This document shows positions 52,770 through 61,340 of a stretch of DNA of 64,000 nt, piece by piece. The stretch's first letter is position 1, and the number at the start of each line of letters is the position of its first letter. The notes below the pieces were generated by a model. The model did no database searches. It saw only the letters and a list, made by a program, of their open reading frames with translations, and was not told where the DNA came from. A program made the position numbers and the translations under genes. The stretch comes from UBA3263 sp964554665 (lineage in GTDB: Bacteria; Bacteroidota; Bacteroidia; Bacteroidales; Muribaculaceae): positions 9,617 through 73,616 of the forward strand of contig CAZKPP010000004.1 in assembly GCA_964554665.1 (NCBI GenBank). Reading direction: 5' to 3'.

Positions 52770-54112
52770 TATATCTAAATATTTTATATTTTCTTATAAT
52801 CTCCTGGTACGGCTACAAATTCCTTACCTCAAGCGGACAGATTGTTAAGGGTCCGCTCGACAAAAATGAGGAACTATACTTCTCCGGACCGGAAATGTTC
52901 TGGACGCTGACGTTCTCCACAGCGTTGCTGGCGTTCTCCGTGCCTCTGGCAATTGACTTGATGGCTATAAGGCTTATGGTCATTATGATTCTATGCTTTA
53001 TGGGATTTTCATACGCCGAGAACAAGCCGGTATGGTCCATTCCTCTGATGCTTTATTCAGTCTACCTTGGCTGGCTTGTTATAGGGTGTTTTTACACGCC
53101 GAGCGTTGGATACGGCATCAGGGTCATACTAAAATACCTTTATCCATTCATAATATGTTTGTTTGCCTCGGCGGTCGTTAGAGATACATCTGTTTTTCTA
53201 AAGTCCTCACTAATTTCAAGGAAAGTCGCTTTTATTAGCTTTATCGTAGTACTTATTCCATACTTAGGGCGTCTCATTCCCGGTGTCTTTTGGTTTGTAA
53301 CTGCCCGCGTTATCAATTATATCGCTATTACTGTTTTTTCGTTAGCATTGTACTTCTTCACGCGGGAAAGAAAAAATATCTGGTGGACTATATTTTTCTG
53401 TATCCCTTGCATATATTTTGTATTCCGTACATCTATCATGGGAACCGCTATGGCCCTTATGATATTTTCAATCTATAAATACAAACTCAAAGCACTTCCG
53501 GTCATCGGCGCTGTATTGATGGTATTAATAATAGCCATTTTTGCTATCCCAACAGTAAAGAACAAGATGTTCTACAACAGTGAAGAAATGAGTGTCGAGA
53601 AACTTCAATCCGGCCAAATCTCCATGGACAACATTGACAGTAACGGCCGATTTGCAATGTGGGGATGGGCAATGGACGAGTACTATTACGGTCACGAACT
53701 CGCTGGCTCCGGCACCGGCAATCTTCAACGCGCCTTCTATACGCTCGACCTGCCGTTCGGCGGACTTAAAGTCGTTCATAACGACTACGTACAAATACTT
53801 TGCGACAATGGTTTGATTGGCATCATACTTTTCGGGTTAGCCTATCTGATGATTATTGTTCACTGCTTCATTGTTTATAACAATAAACGCTATGGCCCCG
53901 GAGTAAGAATGGCGGCATTGTGTGCCGGTCCAACGCTGGCAGGCATGATGCTGGCAATGTACACCGACAATGTGGTCAATTACTCTATGGCAACCTTGTC
54001 GATGCCGTTAGGCTTCTACGGCATGATGCTCGGCATGAAGCAGAAAGAAGATGAAGAAGGCCCTGAATTTATCGAAGAAACAGACTACGAAGAAGTTCAA
54101 AAAATAGTTTAA
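52766..54112 (+). CDS. wzy: Wzy-type O-antigen/capsule polymerase (O-antigen ligase family)
   Basis: 448-residue inner-membrane protein with about 11-12 hydrophobic segments and a longer periplasmic loop at about 265-330 ('ISMDNIDSNGRFAMWGWAMD', 'YYYGHELAGSGTGNLQ', 'HNDYVQILCDNGLIG'), the arrangement of the O-antigen ligase/polymerase family (Wzy_C). It would join flipped repeat units in the periplasm. The end is acidic and cytoplasmic. The next gene begins 1 nt after its stop. Confidence 0.87.
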   Translation: MIYLNILYFLIISWYGYKFLTSSGQIVKGPLDKNEELYFSGPEMFWTLTFSTALLAFSVPLAIDLMAIRLMVIMILCFMGFSYAENKPVWSIPLMLYSVYLGWLVIGCFYTPSVGYGIRVILKYLYPFIICLFASAVVRDTSVFLKSSLISRKVAFISFIVVLIPYLGRLIPGVFWFVTARVINYIAITVFSLALYFFTRERKNIWWTIFFCIPCIYFVFRTSIMGTAMALMIFSIYKYKLKALPVIGAVLMVLIIAIFAIPTVKNKMFYNSEEMSVEKLQSGQISMDNIDSNGRFAMWGWAMDEYYYGHELAGSGTGNLQRAFYTLDLPFGGLKVVHNDYVQILCDNGLIGIILFGLAYLMIIVHCFIVYNNKRYGPGVRMAALCAGPTLAGMMLAMYTDNVVNYSMATLSMPLGFYGMMLGMKQKEDEEGPEFIEETDYEEVQKIV

Positions 54113-54113
54113 T

Positions 54114-55430
54114 ATGAAAAAATATAATATCGCAGTTGCCGGCACCGGCTATGTCGGGCTCAGTATCGCCACTTTGCTGGCACAACACAACCATGTTACG
54201 GCCGTTGACGTAATCCCCGAAAAAGTTGAAAAAATAAACAACCGCATTTCGCCCATTCAGGACGATTACATCGAAAAATATCTGGCCGAAAAACAGCTCG
54301 ACCTTACCGCAACCCTCGACGGCGCCGCAGCCTACCGCGACGCTGACTACGTGGTTATTGCCGCCCCGACCAACTACGACCCTCTGGCCAACTTCTTCGA
54401 CACCCACCATATCGAAGACGTTATCGACTTGGTCCTCTCCGTGAATCCCAATGCGGTCATGGTCATCAAATCCACCATTCCCGTGGGCTACTGCCGCTCG
54501 CTCTACGTTAAATATGCCGCCAAGGGAGTAAAGACTTTCAATCTGCTCTTCTTCCCCGAATTTCTGCGCGAAAGCAAAGCTCTCTACGACAATCTTTACC
54601 CCTCGCGCATCATTGCCGGCGTTCCCAAGTTTATCGAAGACCCGCGCTACGCCGACGAAAATGCCGCCATCGCCCAAGTTGCCGACGTGGCTTTCCTCAA
54701 CGACGCGGCCCACACATTTGCCGCCCTGCTGCAGCAAGGTGCCCTCAAGCCCGACATCGACACCCTCTATATGGGCATGAAAGAAGCCGAGGCCGTTAAA
54801 CTCTTCGCTAACACCTACCTGGCCCTGCGTGTCAGCTATTTCAACGAACTCGACACCTACGCCGAGGTCAAAGGCCTCGATTCGCAGGCAATTATTCAGG
54901 GCGTCGGCCTCGACCCGCGCATCGGTTCACACTACAATAACCCCTCGTTTGGCTACGGAGGCTACTGCCTGCCTAAAGACACCAAGCAGCTGCTGGCCAA
55001 CTACACCAACGTGCCGCAAAACATGATGTCGGCAATCGTTGAAAGCAACCGCACACGCAAAGACTTCATCGCCGATCAGGTTCTGCGCATGGCCGGCTAC
55101 TATGACTATTCAACCGCCAACATCTACGGCCAAGCCCCGGAAAAAGATGTGGTTATCGGTGTTTATCGCCTTACCATGAAGTCGAACTCCGACAACTTCC
55201 GTCAGTCGTCTATTCAGGGAGTTATGAAGCGCATCAAGGCCAAAGGCGCCAAAATGATTATCTACGAACCCACTCTCGCCGACGGCACAACCTTCTTCGG
55301 CTCTGAAGTGGTTAACGACCTGGCTAAATTCAAAGCCCTGTCGCAGTCAATTCTCGCCAACCGCTACGATTCGTGTCTCGACGACGTTAAGGACAAAGTT
55401 TATACCCGCGACATCTTCCATCAGGACTAA
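54114..55430 (+). CDS. ugd: UDP-glucose 6-dehydrogenase
   Basis: Oxidises UDP-glucose to UDP-glucuronate with two NAD+. 438 residues. N-terminal NAD site 'IAVAGTGYVGLSIATLL' (GxGxxG), 'IKSTIPVGYCRS', 'FFPEFLRESKALYDN', and the catalytic Cys285 in 'FGYGGYCLPKDTKQL', the form typical of UDP-glucose rather than ManNAc dehydrogenases. GC-rich, host-like. Supplies an acidic sugar for the polysaccharide, or a precursor for decarboxylated or epimerised uronic acids. Confidence 0.92.
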   Translation: MKKYNIAVAGTGYVGLSIATLLAQHNHVTAVDVIPEKVEKINNRISPIQDDYIEKYLAEKQLDLTATLDGAAAYRDADYVVIAAPTNYDPLANFFDTHHIEDVIDLVLSVNPNAVMVIKSTIPVGYCRSLYVKYAAKGVKTFNLLFFPEFLRESKALYDNLYPSRIIAGVPKFIEDPRYADENAAIAQVADVAFLNDAAHTFAALLQQGALKPDIDTLYMGMKEAEAVKLFANTYLALRVSYFNELDTYAEVKGLDSQAIIQGVGLDPRIGSHYNNPSFGYGGYCLPKDTKQLLANYTNVPQNMMSAIVESNRTRKDFIADQVLRMAGYYDYSTANIYGQAPEKDVVIGVYRLTMKSNSDNFRQSSIQGVMKRIKAKGAKMIIYEPTLADGTTFFGSEVVNDLAKFKALSQSILANRYDSCLDDVKDKVYTRDIFHQD

Positions 55431-55438
55431 ACCCCGCC

Positions 55439-56338
55439 ATGATTTCCGTAGTAATTCCTTTATACAACAAAGCCGACTCCATTGAACGCACTCTGGAATC
55501 GCTGAACCGTCAGACCTACAAAGATTTCGAAATCGTAGTGGTCAACGACGGCTCTACCGACTCAAGCGAAAAAATTGTAGAAAGGATTGCAGACCCCAGA
55601 ATCCGGCTCATAAATCAGCCCAACAGCGGCGTTGCAGCTGCCCGAAACAAAGGTTTTGCTGAGGCTAAGGCAGACTATGTTGCCCTGCTCGATGCCGACG
55701 ATGAATGGGAACCAGAATTTTTGGAAACCATGGCCGGCATGATCAAGGACTTCCCCGAATGCGCCCTGTTCGGAGTCGACTATGTAATGCGCAAGCCCGA
55801 TGGGACTTCGATATCAACCATTATCCGCGGCCTTGACTTCGCAACCGAAAGTGGCGAAATCAAAAACTACTTCAGCGTTGCATCTCAATCAAATCCGCCG
55901 CTATGTTCCTCATCGGTAGTGATTAAACGCGATGCCATGCTATCAATCGGCGGATTCCCCTTGGGCGTTAAATCCGGTGAAGACCTCATTACATGGGCTC
56001 GCCTGGCCGCACGCTACCGCGTGGCCTACAGCCGCAAACCGCTGGCGATTTTCAACGTCGAGGGCTACAACGTTAAAGAGCGTCCCAAGCGCATCCCCCC
56101 CAAAGAAGACTATGTTGGCGCCGAGCTGCTGAAGCTCAAAAAAGAATTCCACCCCGCCGGAATCGACCGATATATCTGCCACTGGCACAAAATGCGCTCA
56201 TCCATCTACATGCGCCTGCGCCAACGCGCCAACAGCATCCGCGAAGCCGCCATAGGCCTGCGCTATAACCCGCTCAACTATAAACTCTACGCATTCATAG
56301 CCCTCAACCTCCTCCCCTCTAAACTCCAGCCATTCTAA
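55439..56338 (+). CDS. family 2 glycosyltransferase
   Basis: 299-residue GT-A enzyme: 'MISVVIPLYNKADSIERTLE' start, 'VVNDGSTDSSEKIV', and the DxD-type 'LLDADDEWEPEFLE'. Inverting by family. The donor is unknown. A C7 run at 56095-56101 lies in frame (Ile-Pro-Pro-Lys) and does not disturb the reading frame. Its stop shares a base with the start of the next gene. Confidence 0.9.
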   Translation: MISVVIPLYNKADSIERTLESLNRQTYKDFEIVVVNDGSTDSSEKIVERIADPRIRLINQPNSGVAAARNKGFAEAKADYVALLDADDEWEPEFLETMAGMIKDFPECALFGVDYVMRKPDGTSISTIIRGLDFATESGEIKNYFSVASQSNPPLCSSSVVIKRDAMLSIGGFPLGVKSGEDLITWARLAARYRVAYSRKPLAIFNVEGYNVKERPKRIPPKEDYVGAELLKLKKEFHPAGIDRYICHWHKMRSSIYMRLRQRANSIREAAIGLRYNPLNYKLYAFIALNLLPSKLQPF

Positions 56339-57219
56339 TGAAGACTCCCATAGTGATTTTCGGCTTTAAGCGGCCCGACGCAATGACGCGGCTCATCGAC
56401 TCTATCCGCACAAACCCCGGATATGACGACCGCGAGATTTACGTTTTCGTCGACGGCGGACGCAACGACGCCGAGAACGAAAAAGCCCGTAAAGTCGCCG
56501 AAATTGCCCGCCGGCTCACGCCAAACGTAGTGCAGGCACCCGCCAACAAAGGCCTCGCCCGCTCGATAATCGAAGGCGTAACCGACGTTATGGCCCGCCA
56601 TGGTAAAGCCATAGTGTTGGAAGACGACCTTGTGCTGATGCCCGGCGCGCTGAACTATTTCGACGAAGCCTTAAATAAATACGAATCCGACCCGCGAATC
56701 TTCTCCATATGCGCCTACGGCCTGAAAATCAAGCGCCCCGAAGACTATCATGGCGACGTTTATCTGAGCCTGCGCTCTTCATCGTGGGGCTGGGCCACGT
56801 GGGCCGACCGATGGGCTAAAGTTGACTGGGAAGTTAAAGATTTCGATCGCCTGGCAGCCTCCCGCAAAATGCAGCGCGAGTTTAACCGCGGCGGCAGCGA
56901 CATGTACGGCATGCTCCGCGACTATATGGCCGGCCGCAATAACTCCTGGGCAATCAGGTTCTGCTACGCGCAGCATCGCCTCGGCCTCTGGAGCGTACAT
57001 CCCTTCAAATCGCTGGTTGCCAACGAAGGCTATGGCCTTGATGCCACAAACTGCAAGCAAAAATACTCCCGCTTCCGCATTGAGCTCAACTTCTCCACCG
57101 ACCCGCTCAACCTCCCCGACCGGCCCGAACCTAACAAAAGCATCATCGCCCAGAACGCCGCCTACCATAGCATTCCCCGCCGCCTCTACAGCCTCGCCCG
57201 CCGCCTGCTGAACATATAA
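56338..57219 (+). CDS. GT-A family glycosyltransferase (GT2/GnT-like)
   Basis: 293 residues. 'PIVIFGFKRPDAMTRLIDSI' start, 'IYVFVDGGRNDAENEKA', 'IVLEDDLVLMPGALNYFDEAL' with the acidic EDD metal motif, and 'SSSWGWATWADRWAKVDW', typical of capsule-locus transferases related to GT2. Overlaps the preceding GT2 by one base (TAATG). The first poly-C acyltransferase begins 12 nt after its stop. Confidence 0.87.
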   Translation: MKTPIVIFGFKRPDAMTRLIDSIRTNPGYDDREIYVFVDGGRNDAENEKARKVAEIARRLTPNVVQAPANKGLARSIIEGVTDVMARHGKAIVLEDDLVLMPGALNYFDEALNKYESDPRIFSICAYGLKIKRPEDYHGDVYLSLRSSSWGWATWADRWAKVDWEVKDFDRLAASRKMQREFNRGGSDMYGMLRDYMAGRNNSWAIRFCYAQHRLGLWSVHPFKSLVANEGYGLDATNCKQKYSRFRIELNFSTDPLNLPDRPEPNKSIIAQNAAYHSIPRRLYSLARRLLNI

Positions 57220-57231
57220 TTGTAAAACATT

Positions 57232-58285
57232 ATGAACCAGCTAATTACCCCCCCCCACACCGCAACGTTCACAGCGAAGCAGCAATCTGGAGCTGCTGCG
57301 CATTGTGTGCATGTTTTTGGTTCTGTTGATTCACTATGTTCCTTCACGCATAACTCCAACGCCTGAAACAGTCCACACCCATTTTGCAGATGTTTGCCTG
57401 AACCTCGAACTCCGGAGTCTGTCGTTTGTCTGCGTAAATTGCTTCATTCTTATTTCAGGCTACTTCGGCATTCGTTTCAAATGGAAATCTTTAGCATCAC
57501 TTCTGTTTCAAGTTGCTTTTTATGCCGTGGTTGCATGGGGCGTCGGCTACGTGGCCGTGCGCTATGGCCTTGACGATGGAGCGGCGCTGCATGGCCAACA
57601 TATTCAAAAAGCATTTGTAGTCAGATGGTTTATCGGCGCATATTTGTTGCTCTATATGCTCGCGCCGGTCATCAACAGATTTATTGAAAACAGCAGTAAC
57701 AAAGAACTCGGCCGTTACATAATATTTTTCTACATAGTCAGCACCGTATATGGCTACATCCTCAAATTCAACGACTACAATGAAGGCATGAGCGTTCTGT
57801 CGCTGATCGGTCTCTACCTGATTGGCGCATACCTTAAACGTAGTCAGGTCCGCTGGTTCCACCTGCCGGCCCTATGGGATTTAGTCATCTACCTCACTTT
57901 AGGATTTATATTGGTCGCCATCAGCTTAGTGAGTCTGAAAGTAGGAATTACCAAAAGCGTTTACGGATACCTCAATCCGATTGTCATCGTTCAAACCATA
58001 TACCTGTTTCTCTTCTTCTCCAAACTTAAAATCGGTCAAGTTCGTTGGGTGAACATCGCAGCAGCGTCGGCATTCTCCGTTTATTGCCTCCATCACCACC
58101 CCTACGTATATCCTATTTATAACAACATCTGCAAACTAATCAGCCAAAACGCTTCGCTCTCTCTTCTTCTTGCCTTTGGATTTTTTGCATCAATCTACGT
58201 ATTCTGCATGCTGGTTGACCCCCTGCGCAACCTGCTCTTCAAAGGCCTGACCAAAGGTGTTGAACTGATTAAAGCCCCTAAATAA
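57232..58285 (+). CDS. membrane acyltransferase 3 family protein, out of frame at a C9 tract (phase OFF)
   Basis: Integral membrane O-acyltransferase (Acyl_transf_3 family, about 10 membrane segments), expected to acetylate or acylate capsule sugars. ATG 57232 opens MNQLITPP over a tract of nine C (57248-57256). As assembled, the frame then runs to a stop after about 45 codons. Removing one C (C8) joins the ATG to the long frame and restores the family N-terminus 'SNLELLRIVCMFLVLLIHY', giving 350 residues. Read without the tract, only a GTG at 57305 could start a 326-residue form lacking part of the first membrane helix. The gene sits 12 nt after a glycosyltransferase. Slipped-strand phase variation is the favoured reading; a homopolymer sequencing error is the alternative. 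Confidence 0.8.
57248..57256 (+). repeat. poly-C tract C9 (contingency tract, OFF length)
   Basis: Nine consecutive C, starting 16 nt after the A of ATG 57232 and encoding part of Ile-Thr-Pro-Pro. C8 or C11 would put the acyltransferase in frame; C9 does not. Confidence 0.9.
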
Positions 58286-58301
58286 CAGCGAATAACCGGA
58301 A

Positions 58302-59465
58302 ATGAAAGTTTTGCTTGTACATAACGACTATGGCAAATACTCGGGCGAAGAGGCTGTGGTCGACAAAATGGCGGTAATGCTCACCCAAATGGGCCACGAA
58401 GTGGCACAGCTACGCATGTCCACCGCCGGCGCGCGAGACTCTCTCTCCGGCAAAATCAAAGGCTTCGTCGGCGGCCTGTGGTCGCCCTCGGGCGTTAAGG
58501 CCATGCGCGAAGCCCTGCGACGCGAAAAACCGGACATAGTTAACGTCCACAACCTCTATCCGTTCATCTCTCCAGCAGCCCTGCGCGAATGCCAAAAAGC
58601 AGGCATACCTGTAGTTATGACCGTTCATAACTACCGCCTGATCTGTCCTACCGGCCTGTTTATGCGCAATGGCCAAGCCTGCGAACTCTGCCTGCAAAAA
58701 GGCAACGAATGGAACTGCATCAAACACAATTGCGAGCACTCCATGCTGAAGTCGGTAGGCTACGCCTCGCGCAATGCCCTGGCCCGCATTAAGCGACACT
58801 ACACCGACTGCGTCGACGTTTACGCCTGCATTACCGACTTTCAACGCCGCAAACTCATCGAAGCCGGCTTCGATGCCAACAAGATTGTTGTAATCCCCAA
58901 TTCCGCCGATGCCCCCGAACTCACGGACTTTACCCCGGGAGAATATGTGGCCTTCAGCGGACGCCTCAGCAACGAAAAAGGCGTTGACCTCATAATCGAG
59001 GCCGCGCGCCGCAATCCGGAAATCCCGTTCAAACTGGCCGGTGCCCTGCGCGATAAGGAATTAGTCGACAATTTGCCGGCAAACGTGGAACTCATGGGCT
59101 ACCTCTCCGGCCAGGAACTCGAAAACTTCTACCGCAACGCCCGCTTCTTCGTAATGGCCAGCCGCTGCTACGAGGGCTTCCCCATGGCAATCCTCGAAGG
59201 CGCCGGCTATGGCAAACCGGTCATCGCCCCCGACCATGGCGGCTTCTCGGAAATTATCGGCAAAGGCACGGACGCCATCGGCATACTCTTTGAACCGGGC
59301 AACGCCGATACCCTCGCCCAAGCTATAACCGCGCTCTGGGCCGACCCCGAACGCACCCAAACTCTCGGCAAAAAAGCCAACCAAAAACTCAAGCAACTCT
59401 ACTCCACCGAAGTAGTCGCCCAAAAGTGGAACACCCTAATCATCGACACAACACACTATGAATAA
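58302..59465 (+). CDS. family 4 glycosyltransferase
   Basis: 387-residue GT-B enzyme: 'MKVLLVHNDYGKYSGEEAVV' start, acceptor-domain 'MTVHNYRLICPTGLFMRNG' with several Cys around 'CELCLQKGNEWNCIKHNC', and donor-domain 'FSGRLSNEKGVDLIIEAA' and 'EGFPMAILEGAGYGKP'. The Cys-rich insert is typical of a capsule GT4 subgroup. Host-like composition. Its last 8 nt overlap the ATG of the second poly-C acyltransferase (59458), which supports that ATG as a genuine start. Confidence 0.92.
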   Translation: MKVLLVHNDYGKYSGEEAVVDKMAVMLTQMGHEVAQLRMSTAGARDSLSGKIKGFVGGLWSPSGVKAMREALRREKPDIVNVHNLYPFISPAALRECQKAGIPVVMTVHNYRLICPTGLFMRNGQACELCLQKGNEWNCIKHNCEHSMLKSVGYASRNALARIKRHYTDCVDVYACITDFQRRKLIEAGFDANKIVVIPNSADAPELTDFTPGEYVAFSGRLSNEKGVDLIIEAARRNPEIPFKLAGALRDKELVDNLPANVELMGYLSGQELENFYRNARFFVMASRCYEGFPMAILEGAGYGKPVIAPDHGGFSEIIGKGTDAIGILFEPGNADTLAQAITALWADPERTQTLGKKANQKLKQLYSTEVVAQKWNTLIIDTTHYE

Positions 59466-60539
59466 GCAAATTACCCCCCCCACAACAGCAACTTAAAAGC
59501 GCGTAGCGCCGGGCTCGACATTGTCCGGACCATAGCCTGCATCACTGTTATTGCATCTCACTACTTTCTGTATTCGCACTTTAACACCTATAAGTTTGAG
59601 GGAGCATCCATGTACTTTCAAGGAATGTTAGCCTCTATAACCGTGGGAAGTGACCTATACATGATTCTTACCGGATTTTTGTGTTGCAACAAAGTATTTG
59701 GCAAAAGCTTCTATTTAGGAGGGGTCAAGGTTTTGCTTTCATATGTCTTTTTCTCGATATTAACTATAATAGTCAACATTTACCTATTTCACACCGGAAT
59801 GACGTGGAAATCAGGCATCTTGGGTATCTTCAGTTTCTCAACCATTCCCTATGCCTGGTATATCGAAATGTGGATCGGGCTTTTCATTTTGGCTCCTTTC
59901 CTTAATATTTGGTATAAGGCGCTTCCTACTAAAAGAATGAAGATATATCTCATTTTGATTCTCATGGCATTATCGGTCCTTCCCGATTTCTTTAACCGCT
60001 ACGGTTTCTACGTAGTTCCCAAATATTGGGAGCACGTCTTCCCCCTTGGATTCTACTTCACCGGCTGCTTCATTCGCGAATATCAACCCAAAGTGCCACG
60101 AAAATTACTGTTGCTGTTGATTCTCATCATTTCGATGATTTCGTCAACAGTAACCTTAATCGCCGGCCACCCCACGTTCCTTCGGATTATCGGCGACCGC
60201 AACGGCATTTTCATCTCAACGATTGCAATTTCAATCTTCCTGCTCTTCTATAATGCCAACGTAAAGGCTCCCGCGTTCAAATATATCTTTAAAGCCATAT
60301 CTCTCAGGTCGCTCGACATCTTCCTTTGCAGCGCCATACTCGACTACTATATTTATCCTCTGTTTGAACGAAACTTCTATGTTAATCAGTCGCAATACGG
60401 TCTTTTCTACTTTATCATAGTTCCCCTGATTTTCGTGATTTGCTACTGCATCGCCTCAATAAAGAGAATTATTTTCAACCTTATTCAACCCATATTGAAG
60501 ACCTGTTCAATAAATGTTGCTCTCCAAAGCCGAGGATAA
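59458..60539 (+). CDS. second membrane acyltransferase 3 family protein, out of frame at a C8 tract (phase OFF)
   Basis: Same family as the gene at 57232, about 10 membrane segments. ATG 59458, inside the end of the glycosyltransferase gene, opens MNKQITPP over eight C (59474-59481). As assembled, it stops after 12 codons (TAA 59494-59496). One added C (C9) joins it to the long frame and gives 360 residues with the expected start 'SAGLDIVRTIACITVIASHYF'; otherwise only an internal ATG at 59610 remains, giving 309 residues without the first helix. The conserved N-terminal prefix and tract shared with 57232 argue for a designed switch rather than decay: the rest of the frame is intact to its stop at 60539. 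Confidence 0.8.
59474..59481 (+). repeat. poly-C tract C8 (contingency tract, OFF length)
   Basis: Eight consecutive C, starting 16 nt after the A of ATG 59458, at the same codon position as the C9 tract at 57248. C9 would be the ON length here. Confidence 0.9.
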
Positions 60540-60587
60540 AATAATATCTTCAATTTCAGTCCAACACATTTCACTTTCCTTACCAAC

Positions 60588-61340
60588 GTGAATACATATT
60601 TTAATATAAACTACGAATTTGACCGGGAACGCGTTCACGCTTCAATAGCCGAACGCCTCGCCTCGGAAGGTTCTGACTATATCTGCGTGGCCGACGGCGT
60701 TATTCTCAACATCGCCAACCGCCAGCCCGATTATCTGGAGGTGGTCAACGGCGGCATGTTCGCCATCTGCGACAGCAGCTACGTGCCCCTCTACCTCAAA
60801 TGGATCTACGGCATGCACGTAGGCCAATACTGCGGCAGCCAGATTTTTCATGACATAATTGCCTCGCGCAAATACCGCATGATATTTCTCGGCACCCAGC
60901 AGGCCACTCTCAACGGCCTGCAGCAGAACCTGCTGGCCACCAACCCCGACGTTGCCGACATGAAATTCATAGAACTGCCGTTTTGCAACGTTGAAGACTT
61001 CGACTATCCGGCAATAGCCCGCATGGTCCACGAAGATGGTGCCGACATTGTTTGGGTTGCCCTCGGAGCCCCCAAACAAGAAAAATTCATGGCCCGGCTG
61101 AAACCTCATCTTCACCACGGCGTAATGCTCGGCGTGGGAGCCGCCTTCAAGTTCTTCAGCGGAGGCGTCGACACCAAGCGCGCACCCGAGTGGATGGTCC
61201 GCAACCACCTGGAGTTCGTTCACCGCATCAGCCAGGAACCCCGCAAACAATTCAAACGCTGCTTCGACATAGTCCGCACCCTCCCGGGGCTGCTCTATGG
61301 CGAATGGCACAGAAAAAGAAATAATAATAACTTACAATGA
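60588..61340 (+). CDS. WecG/TagA/CpsF-family glycosyltransferase
   Basis: 250-residue GT26-type enzyme that usually adds the second sugar (often a ManNAc derivative) to the undecaprenyl-linked HexNAc made by a WecA/TagO-type enzyme, here the one at 30196. Motifs: 'ICVADGVILNIAN', 'FLGTQQATLNGL', 'VWVALGAPKQEKFMARLKPH' (key GAPKQE) and 'GVGAAFKFFSGGVDTKRAPEWM' (key GAAF-F-SG). Start codon is GTG at 60588, 48 nt after the previous gene; no promoter box in the gap. ATGA overlap with gmd. Confidence 0.9.
   Translation: MNTYFNINYEFDRERVHASIAERLASEGSDYICVADGVILNIANRQPDYLEVVNGGMFAICDSSYVPLYLKWIYGMHVGQYCGSQIFHDIIASRKYRMIFLGTQQATLNGLQQNLLATNPDVADMKFIELPFCNVEDFDYPAIARMVHEDGADIVWVALGAPKQEKFMARLKPHLHHGVMLGVGAAFKFFSGGVDTKRAPEWMVRNHLEFVHRISQEPRKQFKRCFDIVRTLPGLLYGEWHRKRNNNNLQ

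Noticed and set aside
56095..56101. C7 run inside the family 2 glycosyltransferase as a third switch
   Set aside because: It lies deep in the gene, the frame is intact, and seven C is within chance for a Pro-rich codon context in this GC-rich gene.
57305..58285. GTG 57305 as the true start of the first acyltransferase
   Set aside because: It would delete the conserved 'NLELLRI' lead-in and part of the first membrane helix, which are encoded in the same frame just upstream; the poly-C frameshift explains the lost start better.
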